Shown piece after piece: positions 8,368 through 16,014 of a stretch of DNA of 64,000 nt. The translations under genes and the position numbers were made by a program. Origin of the DNA: Antrihabitans stalactiti (GTDB lineage: Bacteria > Actinomycetota > Actinomycetes > Mycobacteriales > Mycobacteriaceae); NCBI RefSeq assembly GCF_012932915.1, contig NZ_VCQU01000004.1, positions 186,001-250,000 of the forward strand, written 5' to 3'. Below the pieces are notes generated by a model that was not told where the DNA came from, made no database searches, and saw only the letters and a program-made list of their open reading frames with translations. How positions within the stretch are numbered: the stretch's first letter is position 1; the number at the start of each line of letters is the position of its first letter.

Positions 8368-9246
8368 ATGTCGTCGCCTGCCAACCATCCTGTGCTCGAT
8401 CCACGTGTGACCGTTCTGCTTCGGCCCAGTGGTTCGGTGCAACTCGGGTGGGATCCGGAGACAGCGCTGCTGCTGCATCCCCCGCCACATGTCGAGGCGG
8501 CGACGTTGGAGAAGGTGCTGCGGTTCGTCGACGGCAAGCATTCGCGTCCACAGATCATGTGGTGCGCAGCCGAGCACGGTATCGAACCTGCGGATATGTC
8601 GGCAATCCTCGCAGAGCTCGAATCGGTCGGGCTGCTCGACGACGTCGAGGCGCGGGCGACCCGGTCGCTGTCGATGCGCATTCATGGTCGAGGCCCGCTC
8701 GCTGACGCAATCCACGCCGGACTTGCCCGCATGGGTGTGCAATTGACCAGGTCCAGGGCTGCGGGGCACGAGGATGTCAGCGGGTGGCGAACGGATTTCG
8801 TCGTCCTCGCCGACGATCTGGTACCCGATCCGCGCGTCGTGAACGACCTGGTCAAGCTGGAGATTCCGCACCTGCAAGTGCGTATTCGGGATGGGAAAGG
8901 TGTTGTCGGTCCGCTGGTCGTACCGGGCCGGACCAGCTGTTTGCGGTGCGCCGAACTCACCCGGTGCGGGTTCGACGAGGAGTGGCCCCACGTATCGGCG
9001 CAGATGCTCGGCAGAGTTGGATATGCCAGTCCGGCAACGATTCTCGCGACCGCGGCGGTCGCACTCGGGCAGCTGGAAGCGGTGCTCAGCGGTCCGCCTC
9101 GCGCGGCGCCGGCGAGCCTGGATGCGACGCTCGAAATCGATCTCGAAACGCACAAGTCCGGCATTCGGCGCTGGCCTCGGCACAATCTGTGCGAATGCTG
9201 GCAATCAGGGACCACGTTGGCTGTTGATCATGATCATCAGCCATGA
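8368..9246 (+). CDS. ThiF-like / TOMM leader-binding family protein (Rv3196-like)
   Basis: A 292-residue protein. The N-terminal 100 residues resemble a small winged helix (DGKHSRPQIMWCAAEHGIEP). The rest resembles the ThiF/E1-like fold used in cyclodehydratases, with two cysteine pairs likely binding zinc: Cys191 and Cys194 in TSCLRCAELTRC, and Cys275 and Cys277 in HNLCECWQSG. No ATP-binding GxGxxG loop is obvious, so it is probably not an active E1 enzyme. The stop is 7 bp before the ABC1 kinase gene, which suggests one operon. No TOMM precursor peptide was seen nearby, and the function is unknown. Confidence 0.7.
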   Translation: MSSPANHPVLDPRVTVLLRPSGSVQLGWDPETALLLHPPPHVEAATLEKVLRFVDGKHSRPQIMWCAAEHGIEPADMSAILAELESVGLLDDVEARATRSLSMRIHGRGPLADAIHAGLARMGVQLTRSRAAGHEDVSGWRTDFVVLADDLVPDPRVVNDLVKLEIPHLQVRIRDGKGVVGPLVVPGRTSCLRCAELTRCGFDEEWPHVSAQMLGRVGYASPATILATAAVALGQLEAVLSGPPRAAPASLDATLEIDLETHKSGIRRWPRHNLCECWQSGTTLAVDHDHQP

Positions 9247-9253
9247 TGGATGA

Positions 9254-10603
9254 GTGTCCGAGATTGAGCGCAAACGTTCAGCACGCACCCGCAAGTTGGC
9301 GAGGATTCCGCTAGGGATCGCCGGTCGTGCCGCGGTGGGTTACGGCAAGAAGCTCGCAGGTGGCGACAAAGGCGAGATCAACGCGCAATTGTCGGCTAAG
9401 GCCGCCGACCAGCTGTTCGCCGTACTCGGCGAACTCAAGGGCGGCGCGATGAAGTTCGGGCAAGCGTTGAGCGTCATGGAAGCGGCGATTCCCGACGAGT
9501 TCGCCGAGCCCTACCGCGACGCGCTGACGAAGCTGCAGGCGGAAGCGCCGCCGATGCCGACGAAGACCGTCCATCGGGTGCTGGACCAACAACTCGGCAC
9601 CAAGTGGCGCGAGCGCTTCAAGTCCTTCGACGACACCCCGACCGCGTCGGCGAGCATCGGGCAGGTCCACCGTGCGGTGTGGTCGGATGGGCGCGACGTT
9701 GCGGTGAAGGTCCAATATCCCGGCGCGGATGAGGCGCTGAAGGCGGACCTCAAGACGTTGGGGCGTTTTGCAAACCTCATGGCGTCGGTTATGCCGGGCA
9801 CAGATGTCAAACCCGTCCTCGCAGAACTCAACGCGCGCATGGAAGAAGAACTCGATTATCGGATCGAGGCCAACAACCAACGCGCATTCGCGAAGGTGCT
9901 CGATGGCGATCCGGACTTCGCGGTGCCGAAGGTTGTGGCCAGCGCGCCGAAGGTGGTTGTCACCGAGTGGATGACGGGAACCCCGCTGTCGAAGGTCATC
10001 AAGCACGGCACTGTCGAGGAACGAAACCGCGCCGGCAGGTTGTTCGCGTTGTTCGCGTTCTCGTCACCCGCGCGGGTCGGGCTGCTGCACTGCGATCCGC
10101 ATCCGGGCAACTTCATGCTGCTCGATGACGGTCGGCTCGGCGTCATCGATTTCGGTGCCTGCGCGCCGATGCCGAACGGACTTCCGCCCGCGCTCGGCAG
10201 GATGGTGCGGCTGGCATCCGAGGAGCGCTTCGACGAGCTGATCGACCTCCTGCAGAACAACAACTTCGTCCTCGCAGGCAAGACGGTCACCGATCGCGAA
10301 ATCGACGAATACCTACGGCCGTTCACCGATCCGATCAAGAGCGAGTCGTTTCATTTCACACGGTCGTGGCTGCAGAAGGTTGCAGGAACGGCGGCAGACT
10401 TCAACAGTTCGCAGTTCAAGACCGCGCGGTCGCTGAACTTGCCGCCTGAGTATTTGATGATTTTCCGGGTGCTGCTCGGTGGCGTCGGGATCGGCGCGCA
10501 GCTCGATGCCGAGGCCGAATACATGAAGATCCTGGCGGAATGGCTTCCGGGATTCAACGAACCGGAAGACGACGACGACGACCGTGCGCGAGTTTTACCC
10601 TAA
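9254..10603 (+). CDS. ABC1/AarF/UbiB family atypical kinase (Rv3197/MABP1-like)
   Basis: A 449-residue protein from GTG 9254. It has all hallmarks of the UbiB-type kinase-like fold: the KFGQ motif (MKFGQALSVM, about 75), the Ala-rich loop ASIGQVHRA replacing the Gly-rich loop, the lysine in DVAVKVQYPG, the catalytic loop LHCDPHPGNFML, and metal-binding DFGA. In mycobacteria the homologue (MABP1) has been linked to quinone metabolism and to macrolide tolerance within the WhiB7 neighbourhood. The last six codons form the 5' arm of a hairpin, and the TAA stop lies in its loop. whiB7 is convergent. Confidence 0.85.
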   Translation: MSEIERKRSARTRKLARIPLGIAGRAAVGYGKKLAGGDKGEINAQLSAKAADQLFAVLGELKGGAMKFGQALSVMEAAIPDEFAEPYRDALTKLQAEAPPMPTKTVHRVLDQQLGTKWRERFKSFDDTPTASASIGQVHRAVWSDGRDVAVKVQYPGADEALKADLKTLGRFANLMASVMPGTDVKPVLAELNARMEEELDYRIEANNQRAFAKVLDGDPDFAVPKVVASAPKVVVTEWMTGTPLSKVIKHGTVEERNRAGRLFALFAFSSPARVGLLHCDPHPGNFMLLDDGRLGVIDFGACAPMPNGLPPALGRMVRLASEERFDELIDLLQNNNFVLAGKTVTDREIDEYLRPFTDPIKSESFHFTRSWLQKVAGTAADFNSSQFKTARSLNLPPEYLMIFRVLLGGVGIGAQLDAEAEYMKILAEWLPGFNEPEDDDDDRARVLP

Positions 10604-10625
10604 GACGGGTAAGACTCGCGCACGG
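10582..10625. terminator. Two-way hairpin terminator between ABC1 gene and whiB7
   Basis: CGTGCGCGAGTTTTACCC pairs with GGGTAAGACTCGCGCACG (18 bp with one G-T wobble) around the loop TAAGAC. The loop contains the TAA stop of the ABC1 gene, and the whiB7 stop (10631-10633) is 6 bp beyond the other arm. It is related in sequence to the hairpins at 41157-41199 and 50650-50692. Confidence 0.75.
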
Positions 10626-10630
10626 GCCGA

Positions 10631-10966
10631 TTAGGCAACGCTCTTGCGCGGGCGGCCACGGGGCCGCTTGCGTGCGATGACGACACCCTGATCGAAGATC
10701 TCGCCACCCCACACACCCCACGGCTCTGCCCTGTCGAGAGCTGCAGTGAGGCACTGCTTACGGATCGGGCACTCGGCGCAGAGTGCCTTTGCCTGATCCA
10801 GTTGCGCCGGGCTCTCGGCGAACCACAGGTCTGGATCGGCTACCCGGCAGGGCAGCTCGTCCAGGCGCGGCGTTGCAGCTGCGACACCGATTACCGTGGA
10901 ATCGCTTGTGGCGAAACGGCTTTCGATATCATCTCGGCATGTCGTCCGGATTGTCGCGGTAGACAC
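10631..10966 (-). CDS. whiB7: WhiB7 redox-sensitive transcription factor
   Basis: A 111-residue Wbl protein from GTG 10966, chosen because AAGGAG lies 6 nt upstream. The [4Fe-4S] ligands are Cys40, Cys63, Cys66 and Cys72. The EPWGVWGGE turn (81-89) that contacts sigma-A is followed by a C-terminal AT-hook RPRGRPRK (101-108), which separates WhiB7 from other Wbl proteins. The family activates intrinsic antibiotic-resistance genes together with SigA by binding AT-rich DNA next to the -35 box. It is preceded by a 430-nt leader with an upstream ORF and an intrinsic terminator, so it is likely controlled by attenuation and by autoactivation. Confidence 0.95.
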   Translation of the reverse strand: MSTATIRTTCRDDIESRFATSDSTVIGVAAATPRLDELPCRVADPDLWFAESPAQLDQAKALCAECPIRKQCLTAALDRAEPWGVWGGEIFDQGVVIARKRPRGRPRKSVA

Positions 10967-11060
10967 GTCGTTCTCCTTAGCTCTCGTGCATCGGTTCTTT
11001 GTGTGCTGCTTTGGATTTGTTGCGAACCGGTGCCGGGCTGGAGACCAATGAGATGGGTCC

Positions 11061-11099
11061 AAAAATATGGCCACGATTCGCGATGTGCGATCCGTGGCC
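11061..11099 (-). terminator. whiB7: Intrinsic terminator (attenuator) in the whiB7 leader
   Basis: On the minus strand GGCCACG pairs with CGTGGCC, with inner GATCGC/GCGAATC pairing, and the 3' arm is followed by ATATTTTTGG. It lies 95 nt upstream of the whiB7 start and 18 nt after the upstream-ORF stop. A competing segment, ATCCGTG (11156-11150), inside the end of the upstream ORF is complementary to CACGGAT (11096-11090) of the terminator's 5' arm and could act as an antiterminator. Confidence 0.8.
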
Positions 11100-11116
11100 G
11101 AGAAATGCGCTGGAAG

Positions 11117-11326
11117 CTACCGAACTGGACTTCGGTGTCGACTTCCGATCACGGATGCGCGGTGTGCGTGACGAACGCGGAGTGCTCGCAATGCGAGTGC
11201 TGCCGGACGCCACTCCACCGTGGGTGCGTCTGCTGCTGCGAATACGCGCAGAGAGCTGCCCTGGGTGGCGACGAGCGACGGCTTCATTCCAGCGGGTTCA
11301 ATCACGCTGTAGATGCTCTTGTTCAT
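11117..11326 (-). CDS. whiB7 leader upstream ORF (uORF)
   Basis: A 69-codon frame starting MNKSIYSVIEPAGMK. Its ATG at 11326 is preceded by AAAGGAGG at a 9-nt spacing, one of the best ribosome sites in the window. The second half is rich in Ala and Arg (10 Ala in a 29-residue stretch). It ends with TAG 18 nt before the attenuator hairpin. By analogy with mycobacterial whiB7, its translation is expected to set whether the terminator forms: stalling should favour read-through. The peptide itself resembles no known protein and may have no function of its own. Confidence 0.7.
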   Translation of the reverse strand: MNKSIYSVIEPAGMKPSLVATQGSSLRVFAAADAPTVEWRPAALALRALRVRHAHRASVIGSRHRSPVR

Positions 11327-11401
11327 TTCTTCGCCACCTCCTTTTCGTGGATCGGTTTCGACATCGAGTGCACGCGGTTGATAACCCCGGGTGCTCAGAC
11401 C

Positions 11402-11439
11402 AGGGTAAGCAAGATCAGCGAAGCACACAACTTATTTTT
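11402..11439 (-). promoter_or_regulatory. whiB7: whiB7 promoter with WhiB7 AT-rich element
   Basis: On the minus strand an A-rich block AAAAATAA (11439-11432) lies next to a -35 box TTGTGT (11430-11425). A 17-nt spacer and a -10 box TACCCT (11407-11402) follow. An AT-rich block just upstream of the -35 is the established binding signature of WhiB7 with SigA, so whiB7 probably activates itself. The promoter begins 12 bp after the uvrD2 stop codon. Confidence 0.7.
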
Positions 11440-11450
11440 GACCTGCGGTT

Positions 11451-13568
11451 TTAGTGTTGGCTGCGAACGACATTGAGGACGTCTTCGCCGAATCGCTCGA
11501 GCTTCTTGGCGCCGATGCCAGCAATCGCGACGAGTGCGCGGGTATCCGTCGGGCGTTGTTCTGCGATAGCAACGAGGGTGTTGTCGGTGAATACAACGAA
11601 CGCCGGGACACTCAGTTCGCGAGACTTGTCGAGCCGCCAGGCCTTGAGTGCAACGAGCAGATCGTCGTCGACGTTGGACGGGCACGAGTCGCAGCGACCG
11701 AGCATCGTGGCCGTCGTGCCGAGCAGCTGCTTCCCGCAGACTCGGCACCCGGGGCGCTTCTTCTTCGGGGCAGGCGGCGCGATCCGCGATGCCGGCGATT
11801 CGTCCGGGATCAGGCCGTTCAAGAATCGCGACCGCCGCCGTGACTTGCGACCGCCTTGGTTGCGCGCGAGCGCCCAGGACAGTTCGAGGTGTTCGCGCGC
11901 ACGGGTCACGCCGACGTAGAGCAGCCTGCGCTCCTCTTCGACGGCCGCCTCGTCTGTAGGTACTCCACCGTCACCGAGCACATGACCGATCGGCAAGGTG
12001 CCGTCGCACAGGCCGACGATGAAAACGGCGGTCCATTCCAAGCCCTTCGCCGCATGCAGCGACGCGAGGGTGACTCCCTGCACGGACGGTGGGTGACGCG
12101 CTTCGGCCCGAACGGTCAGTTCACGGATCAAACCGGGAAGGTCCAGCTGATCGTCGTGTTCGACAAGCTCTTCGGTGAGCGAAACCAGCGCGACGAGCGA
12201 GGTCCAACGCTCGCGAGCCTGGGTGCCGGACGGCTCGGCAGCCGTCAGACCGAGCGGCGCGAGGACCGCTCGGACCAGCGAGACCAACCCCGGACCGACC
12301 GCGTCGGCAGGCAGATCGTCGCGAGAGGCAGCCTGCCGCAGCGCCTGCACGGACTGCCGGACCTCCTGGCGAGTGAAGAAGCCTTCGCCGCCGCGGACCT
12401 GAAATGGGATGTCGAGTTCGGTGAGCGCTTGCTCGTGCACCTCGGACTGCGCATTGATCCGGTACAGGATCGCGATCTCCGCAGCCGGCAGCCCCCCAGC
12501 TATCAGCTTTTTGATCGAACGCGCGACGCCTGCGGCTTCGGCAGGCTCGTCGTCGTATTCGACGAACGTCGGCTCCGGACCTGGCTGCCGCTGACCGATG
12601 AGTTGCAACCGGGTGCCCGCGATCCGTCCACGAGCGGCACCGATCACCCGGTTCGCGAGTGACACAACCTCCGGCGTCGAGCGGTAGTCGCGCTCGAGCC
12701 GAACCACGACCGCGTCGTGAAATCGACGCGAGAAGTCGAGCAGGTATTTCGGTGTGGCGCCAGTGAAGGAGTAGATGGTCTGGTTCGCGTCGCCGACGAC
12801 GGTGAGGTCGTCGCGATCGCCCAACCAGCCGTCGAGAACGCGTTGCTGCAACGGCGTGACGTCCTGATACTCGTCGACCACGAAGCAGCGGTAGCGCTCA
12901 CGGAACTCTTCGGCAACCCCTTGATGGTTCTCCAGGGCGCCTGCCGTCAGCACGAGCAGGTCGTCGAAGTCGAGCAGCCGGACCTCACCAGCGGCTTTCG
13001 CGCGCTCGTACGCCTCGTACACCGCTGCGACCTTCTCGGCGTCGGCAGGAGCTTCTCTGCGCCGTCGAGCGACCTCGTTCGGATAGTCCTCGGGCGCAAT
13101 CAACGACGCCTTGGACCACTCGATCTCGCTTGCGAGGTCGCGGACACTGTCTGTCGAGGTCGGGAGACCCACCCGGCTCGCCGCCTGCCCAACGAGTGCG
13201 AACTTGCGATCCAGCAACTGCCACTGAGTATCGCCGACGACCTGTGGCCAGAAGTACCGCAGCTGCCGCAGCGCAGCGGCGTGGAAGGTCCGCGCTTGGA
13301 CTTGAGCGGCCGCCCCGCCGATGCCGAGCGTGCGCAGCCGACTCCGCATCTCCCCCGCTGCCCTTGCCGTGAACGTCACAGCAAGCACCTGGCCTGCTGA
13401 AACATGGCCCGTGGCAACGAGATGCGCGATTCGGTGCGTGATGGTCCGAGTTTTGCCGGTGCCTGCTCCCGCCAGCACGCAGACCGGGCCACGCGGAGCG
13501 AGCACAGCCGCAGATTGTTCCGGATCGAGTCCGGTGACACTGGCTGGTGCGGGCATGCCGACCATCAT
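11451..13568 (-). CDS. uvrD2: ATP-dependent DNA helicase UvrD2
   Basis: About 705 residues from ATG 13568; the second ATG is adjacent and a third lies at 13556, and the longer open frame upstream is a shadow. It is an SF1A helicase with Walker A GAGTGKT near residue 39, motif [15 protein letters not shown], and motif [19 protein letters not shown] tetracysteine zinc motif (CRVC about 608-611 and CDSC about 626-629) and a C-terminal HRDC domain (about 636-705) give the same layout as mycobacterial UvrD2, where the cysteine motif is needed for unwinding. It acts on DNA in repair or replication. A marR-type gene lies 37 bp upstream in the same direction. Confidence 0.93.
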   Translation of the reverse strand: MMVGMPAPASVTGLDPEQSAAVLAPRGPVCVLAGAGTGKTRTITHRIAHLVATGHVSAGQVLAVTFTARAAGEMRSRLRTLGIGGAAAQVQARTFHAAALRQLRYFWPQVVGDTQWQLLDRKFALVGQAASRVGLPTSTDSVRDLASEIEWSKASLIAPEDYPNEVARRRREAPADAEKVAAVYEAYERAKAAGEVRLLDFDDLLVLTAGALENHQGVAEEFRERYRCFVVDEYQDVTPLQQRVLDGWLGDRDDLTVVGDANQTIYSFTGATPKYLLDFSRRFHDAVVVRLERDYRSTPEVVSLANRVIGAARGRIAGTRLQLIGQRQPGPEPTFVEYDDEPAEAAGVARSIKKLIAGGLPAAEIAILYRINAQSEVHEQALTELDIPFQVRGGEGFFTRQEVRQSVQALRQAASRDDLPADAVGPGLVSLVRAVLAPLGLTAAEPSGTQARERWTSLVALVSLTEELVEHDDQLDLPGLIRELTVRAEARHPPSVQGVTLASLHAAKGLEWTAVFIVGLCDGTLPIGHVLGDGGVPTDEAAVEEERRLLYVGVTRAREHLELSWALARNQGGRKSRRRSRFLNGLIPDESPASRIAPPAPKKKRPGCRVCGKQLLGTTATMLGRCDSCPSNVDDDLLVALKAWRLDKSRELSVPAFVVFTDNTLVAIAEQRPTDTRALVAIAGIGAKKLERFGEDVLNVVRSQH

Positions 13569-13605
13569 TGCAGCCCGTGCCGACAAGGGCCCTTCCCGCC
13601 GTAGC

Positions 13606-14052
13606 TCAGCGGTCTCGGAGGCGAAGGAGTGCGGCGAGGAGAGCGCGCGTGTCGTCGAGCGGGGCGAAGAACTCCGCGTCGCATTGCTCCACCACGCCGA
13701 TTGCTTTGTTGGCCAACGCGACACCGGCGGCGGTCGGCACCAATGCTTTTGCTCGCCGATCGTGCGGATGGCTGCCACGCTCGAGCAATTCCTTCTCCTC
13801 GAGAACTCGGAGCACCTGGGAGGTCATCATCGGATCAGTAGCGGCGTGATCTGCGAGGTCGCGCTGCGTGACGACGTCGAGGCGCGAAGCGAGCCAGGTC
13901 AGCGATGCGAGGAGCACGAACTGCACGTGCGTGAGACCGAGCGGCGCCAGGGCCGCGCGTTGGGCGGCCTGCCAGCGATTCGTCACCTGCCACAGCACCA
14001 GCCCGGGACTTTCGTCGGCGTCGTCGAAGTGGGTCTGCAGCACGTCAGGCAT
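13606..14052 (-). CDS. MarR family transcriptional regulator
   Basis: A 148-residue winged-helix protein: [15 protein letters not shown], then [20 protein letters not shown] (recognition region), then the wing [16 protein letters not shown]. Its ATG overlaps the stop of the EVE-domain gene by 8 nt, and that gene overlaps the SRPBCC gene, so the three form a tightly coupled operon. MarR proteins usually repress their own operon and release DNA when a small aromatic ligand binds. The ligand here is unknown. Confidence 0.85.
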   Translation of the reverse strand: MPDVLQTHFDDADESPGLVLWQVTNRWQAAQRAALAPLGLTHVQFVLLASLTWLASRLDVVTQRDLADHAATDPMMTSQVLRVLEEKELLERGSHPHDRRAKALVPTAAGVALANKAIGVVEQCDAEFFAPLDDTRALLAALLRLRDR

Positions 14053-14464
14053 GGCTCAGCATGGCATCCGAAATCAGTTCGAAATCGTGTTCACTGAGCT
14101 CGACCAGCCCGCGTCGCAGGACAATTCCCCAGTTCGGAGTACTCGTCAGCTCCAACCTGTCGCGAAGGTCGTCGATCGGCACATCGTGCGAGTCCAACCT
14201 GTAGGACACTGCTCGGCGCCACGGCTTGAACGATCCCTCGTCGGCCTGCCACGGAGCGCGGTCGTCGATCGTGCCGATTGCGGTGAACGACTTGACGGGC
14301 GCACCATCGCGAATCCGCTCTTTCGGCGAGTAGTAGACGATTCCGTCACCCGGCGTCATCCGGTGCATGCCGGTCGGGTTGCCGTGATTCGCTTGCGCAA
14401 TTCCGAGCTCGACACCACGCCGCACGTGCTCTCGGGAGACGACGTTCAGCCAATAGCGCGGCAT
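14045..14464 (-). CDS. EVE domain-containing protein (UPF0310)
   Basis: A 139-residue protein from ATG 14464 starting MPRYWLNVVSREHVRRGVE. The motifs GDGIVYYSPKERI and AIGTIDD are those of EVE/PUA-like domains that bind modified bases in DNA or RNA. The longer frame upstream overlaps the SRPBCC gene and is not the start. It overlaps the SRPBCC gene by 19 nt at its 5' end and marR by 8 nt at its 3' end. A stand-alone EVE protein beside a MarR regulator is common in actinobacteria, and its nucleic-acid target is unknown. Confidence 0.85.
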   Translation of the reverse strand: MPRYWLNVVSREHVRRGVELGIAQANHGNPTGMHRMTPGDGIVYYSPKERIRDGAPVKSFTAIGTIDDRAPWQADEGSFKPWRRAVSYRLDSHDVPIDDLRDRLELTSTPNWGIVLRRGLVELSEHDFELISDAMLSHA

Positions 14465-14751
14465 GACGCCTCCTCCGCGGCAGCGACCAGGCCGTCGAGA
14501 TCCGGTTGGGCAGTTTTGACCAGGTCGGCGCCGAGGACCTTGGTCCACAGCCAGCGCAACGGTCCGGTGATGGTGATCTCGACATCGATCGCTGTCAGTC
14601 CGCCGGCGGTGACGGCGACCCGATGATCGAACGTCATTCGCGCTCCTATGAGCTTCGACACATCGACGAATTCTCGGTCTGGAACGAGCCGCTCGAAGAA
14701 CGCAGCAGGTGGGGCGGTGGATGTTGCGTGAGCTGTGGCGATCGATGTCAT
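14446..14751 (-). CDS. Shortened SRPBCC (START-like) family protein with apparent internal deletion
   Basis: A 101-residue protein. It begins like an SRPBCC polyketide-cyclase type protein (TAHATSTAPPAAFFERL) and continues into the second half of the fold (VPDREFVDVSKL, ARMTFDHRV, TAIDVEITITGPLRWLW, DLDGLVAAAEEA). Relatives of this type are about 140-150 residues long. The stretch of about 40-50 residues that normally follows the FF-x-x-W helix, forming the first beta strands of the ligand cavity, is missing while the frame is kept. It is either a degraded gene or a reduced fold. It is first in the operon with EVE and marR. Confidence 0.65.
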   Translation of the reverse strand: MTSIATAHATSTAPPAAFFERLVPDREFVDVSKLIGARMTFDHRVAVTAGGLTAIDVEITITGPLRWLWTKVLGADLVKTAQPDLDGLVAAAEEASCRAIG

Positions 14752-14755
14752 ACAT

Positions 14756-14775
14756 TTACTATGCGCGCTTACTAT
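14756..14775. promoter_or_regulatory. Direct repeats upstream of the SRPBCC-EVE-marR operon
   Basis: TTACTAT occurs twice (14756-14762 and 14769-14775), separated by GCGCGC, just upstream of the SRPBCC start codon and 54 bp before the mycoredoxin start. The position suits a regulator site for the divergent genes, possibly MarR itself, but MarR sites are usually inverted repeats, so this is tentative. Confidence 0.3.
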
Positions 14776-14828
14776 TTACCTGTCAACGCGTAGGGAACAT
14801 CCCCGTCGAAAACGGCGTTACATCCCCC

Positions 14829-15086
14829 GTGACTGCGACCGAACCTGCCTTGACGATGTATTCGACCACCTGGTGCGGCTACTGCCGCCGGCTGAAGATT
14901 CAGCTGGACCAGGCGGGTATCTCCTATGTCGAGATCGACATCGAGGACGATCCGGCGTCGGCAGAATTCGTCGGCAGCGTCAACGGCGGCAACCACGTCG
15001 TACCGACCGTGAAGTTTGCAGACGGTCGGACAGCTACGAATCCGACGCTTGCCGCGGTCAAAGCAGCGCTCGCAGCGTCGAACTAG
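14829..15086 (+). CDS. mrx1: Mycoredoxin-1 (glutaredoxin-like, mycothiol-dependent)
   Basis: An 85-residue thioredoxin-fold protein from GTG 14829 (VTATEPALTMYSTTWCGYC). The active site is Cys16-Gly-Tyr-Cys19; the cis-Pro is in VVPTVKFADG, followed by the TNPTLAAVK helix. The longer frame upstream has no support. In Mycobacteriales this protein reduces mycothiol-mixed disulphides. Its 3' end overlaps convergent nudC by 4 bp. Confidence 0.9.
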   Translation: MTATEPALTMYSTTWCGYCRRLKIQLDQAGISYVEIDIEDDPASAEFVGSVNGGNHVVPTVKFADGRTATNPTLAAVKAALAASN

Positions 15087-15988
15087 TCGTCTTTTGCGGC
15101 CCAGGAAACAAGAATCGTTCGCGCGATCGAGATCGATCCTGGCAATAGGAGCCTTGCTCCCTCGGGCGACGTCCAATCACCGTGCGCGAGGGCTTCGCGC
15201 ACGTCACTGCGCGTGAACCAGTGTGCTTCGGCGATCTCGCCATCGCTGAAGGTCAACGGCGCATCGGGATCGCCGACAGCCGTGAAGCCGATCATCACCG
15301 AACGTGGAAAAGGCCAGGGCTGGCTGCCGAGGTAACGGACCTCGCGAACGTCGAGCCCGACCTCTTCCTTGATCTCGCGCGTAACGCAGGTCTCGAAGGA
15401 CTCCCCTGCCTCGACGAATCCGGCCAGGATCGAATACATGTACGGCGGCCAAGCCTGCTGGCGTGCGAGCAGCACGCGATCGGCGCCGTCGTGGACCAGG
15501 CAGATCACCGCAGGGTCGGTGCGCGGCCACTCCTCGTTGCCGTCCGACTCGCTTATCCGCGACCAGCCACCGTTCGCCGGTTTCGTCGGACTTCCGTCGA
15601 TCGCGCTGAACCGCGACTTGTTGTGCCAGTTCAGCAACGCGACGGCGGTGGTGAACATGCCCGCGCTCGTGTCGTTCAGGTGCGCACCGATGCCACGCAG
15701 GTCGACGAGATTGCCGTCGAGGTGCTTGGTGAAGACCGCCCACACATGCCTACCGTCGTCGACGCCGAGAAAGACCGCCTCGTCGACCGGCTCGGCGGCG
15801 AGGTCGGTCGCAGGGTCCAAAACGAGGCCGGCGTCGTCCACGCGGACGCGGCCTCCGCTGGTGACACGCAACAGCGACGCGTCTGCCCAGCCTTGCTTCA
15901 GCGCTTCGTGATCGTTTCTCAGATGCTCGGCGCGGTCGAGAGTCGAACGGGACAACAACGGTATTTCGGTGAGCTCGAAATGGACCAC
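15083..15988 (-). CDS. nudC: NAD(+) diphosphatase NudC
   Basis: A 301-residue Nudix hydrolase. The Nudix box is GFVEAGESFETCVTREIKEE then VGL, and it is followed by the NADH-pyrophosphatase signature SQPWPFPRSVMIGF. The enzyme cleaves NAD(H) to NMN(H) and AMP and can decap NAD-capped RNA in other bacteria. The usual CxxC...CxxC zinc ribbon before the Nudix domain is not present: the region FSAIDGSPTKPANGGWSRI has no cysteine. The start is GTG 15988. It is convergent with mrx1. Confidence 0.92.
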   Translation of the reverse strand: MVHFELTEIPLLSRSTLDRAEHLRNDHEALKQGWADASLLRVTSGGRVRVDDAGLVLDPATDLAAEPVDEAVFLGVDDGRHVWAVFTKHLDGNLVDLRGIGAHLNDTSAGMFTTAVALLNWHNKSRFSAIDGSPTKPANGGWSRISESDGNEEWPRTDPAVICLVHDGADRVLLARQQAWPPYMYSILAGFVEAGESFETCVTREIKEEVGLDVREVRYLGSQPWPFPRSVMIGFTAVGDPDAPLTFSDGEIAEAHWFTRSDVREALAHGDWTSPEGARLLLPGSISIARTILVSWAAKDD

Positions 15989-16014
15989 GCCCCCGAGCCT
16001 ATTCGCCGTACCCG

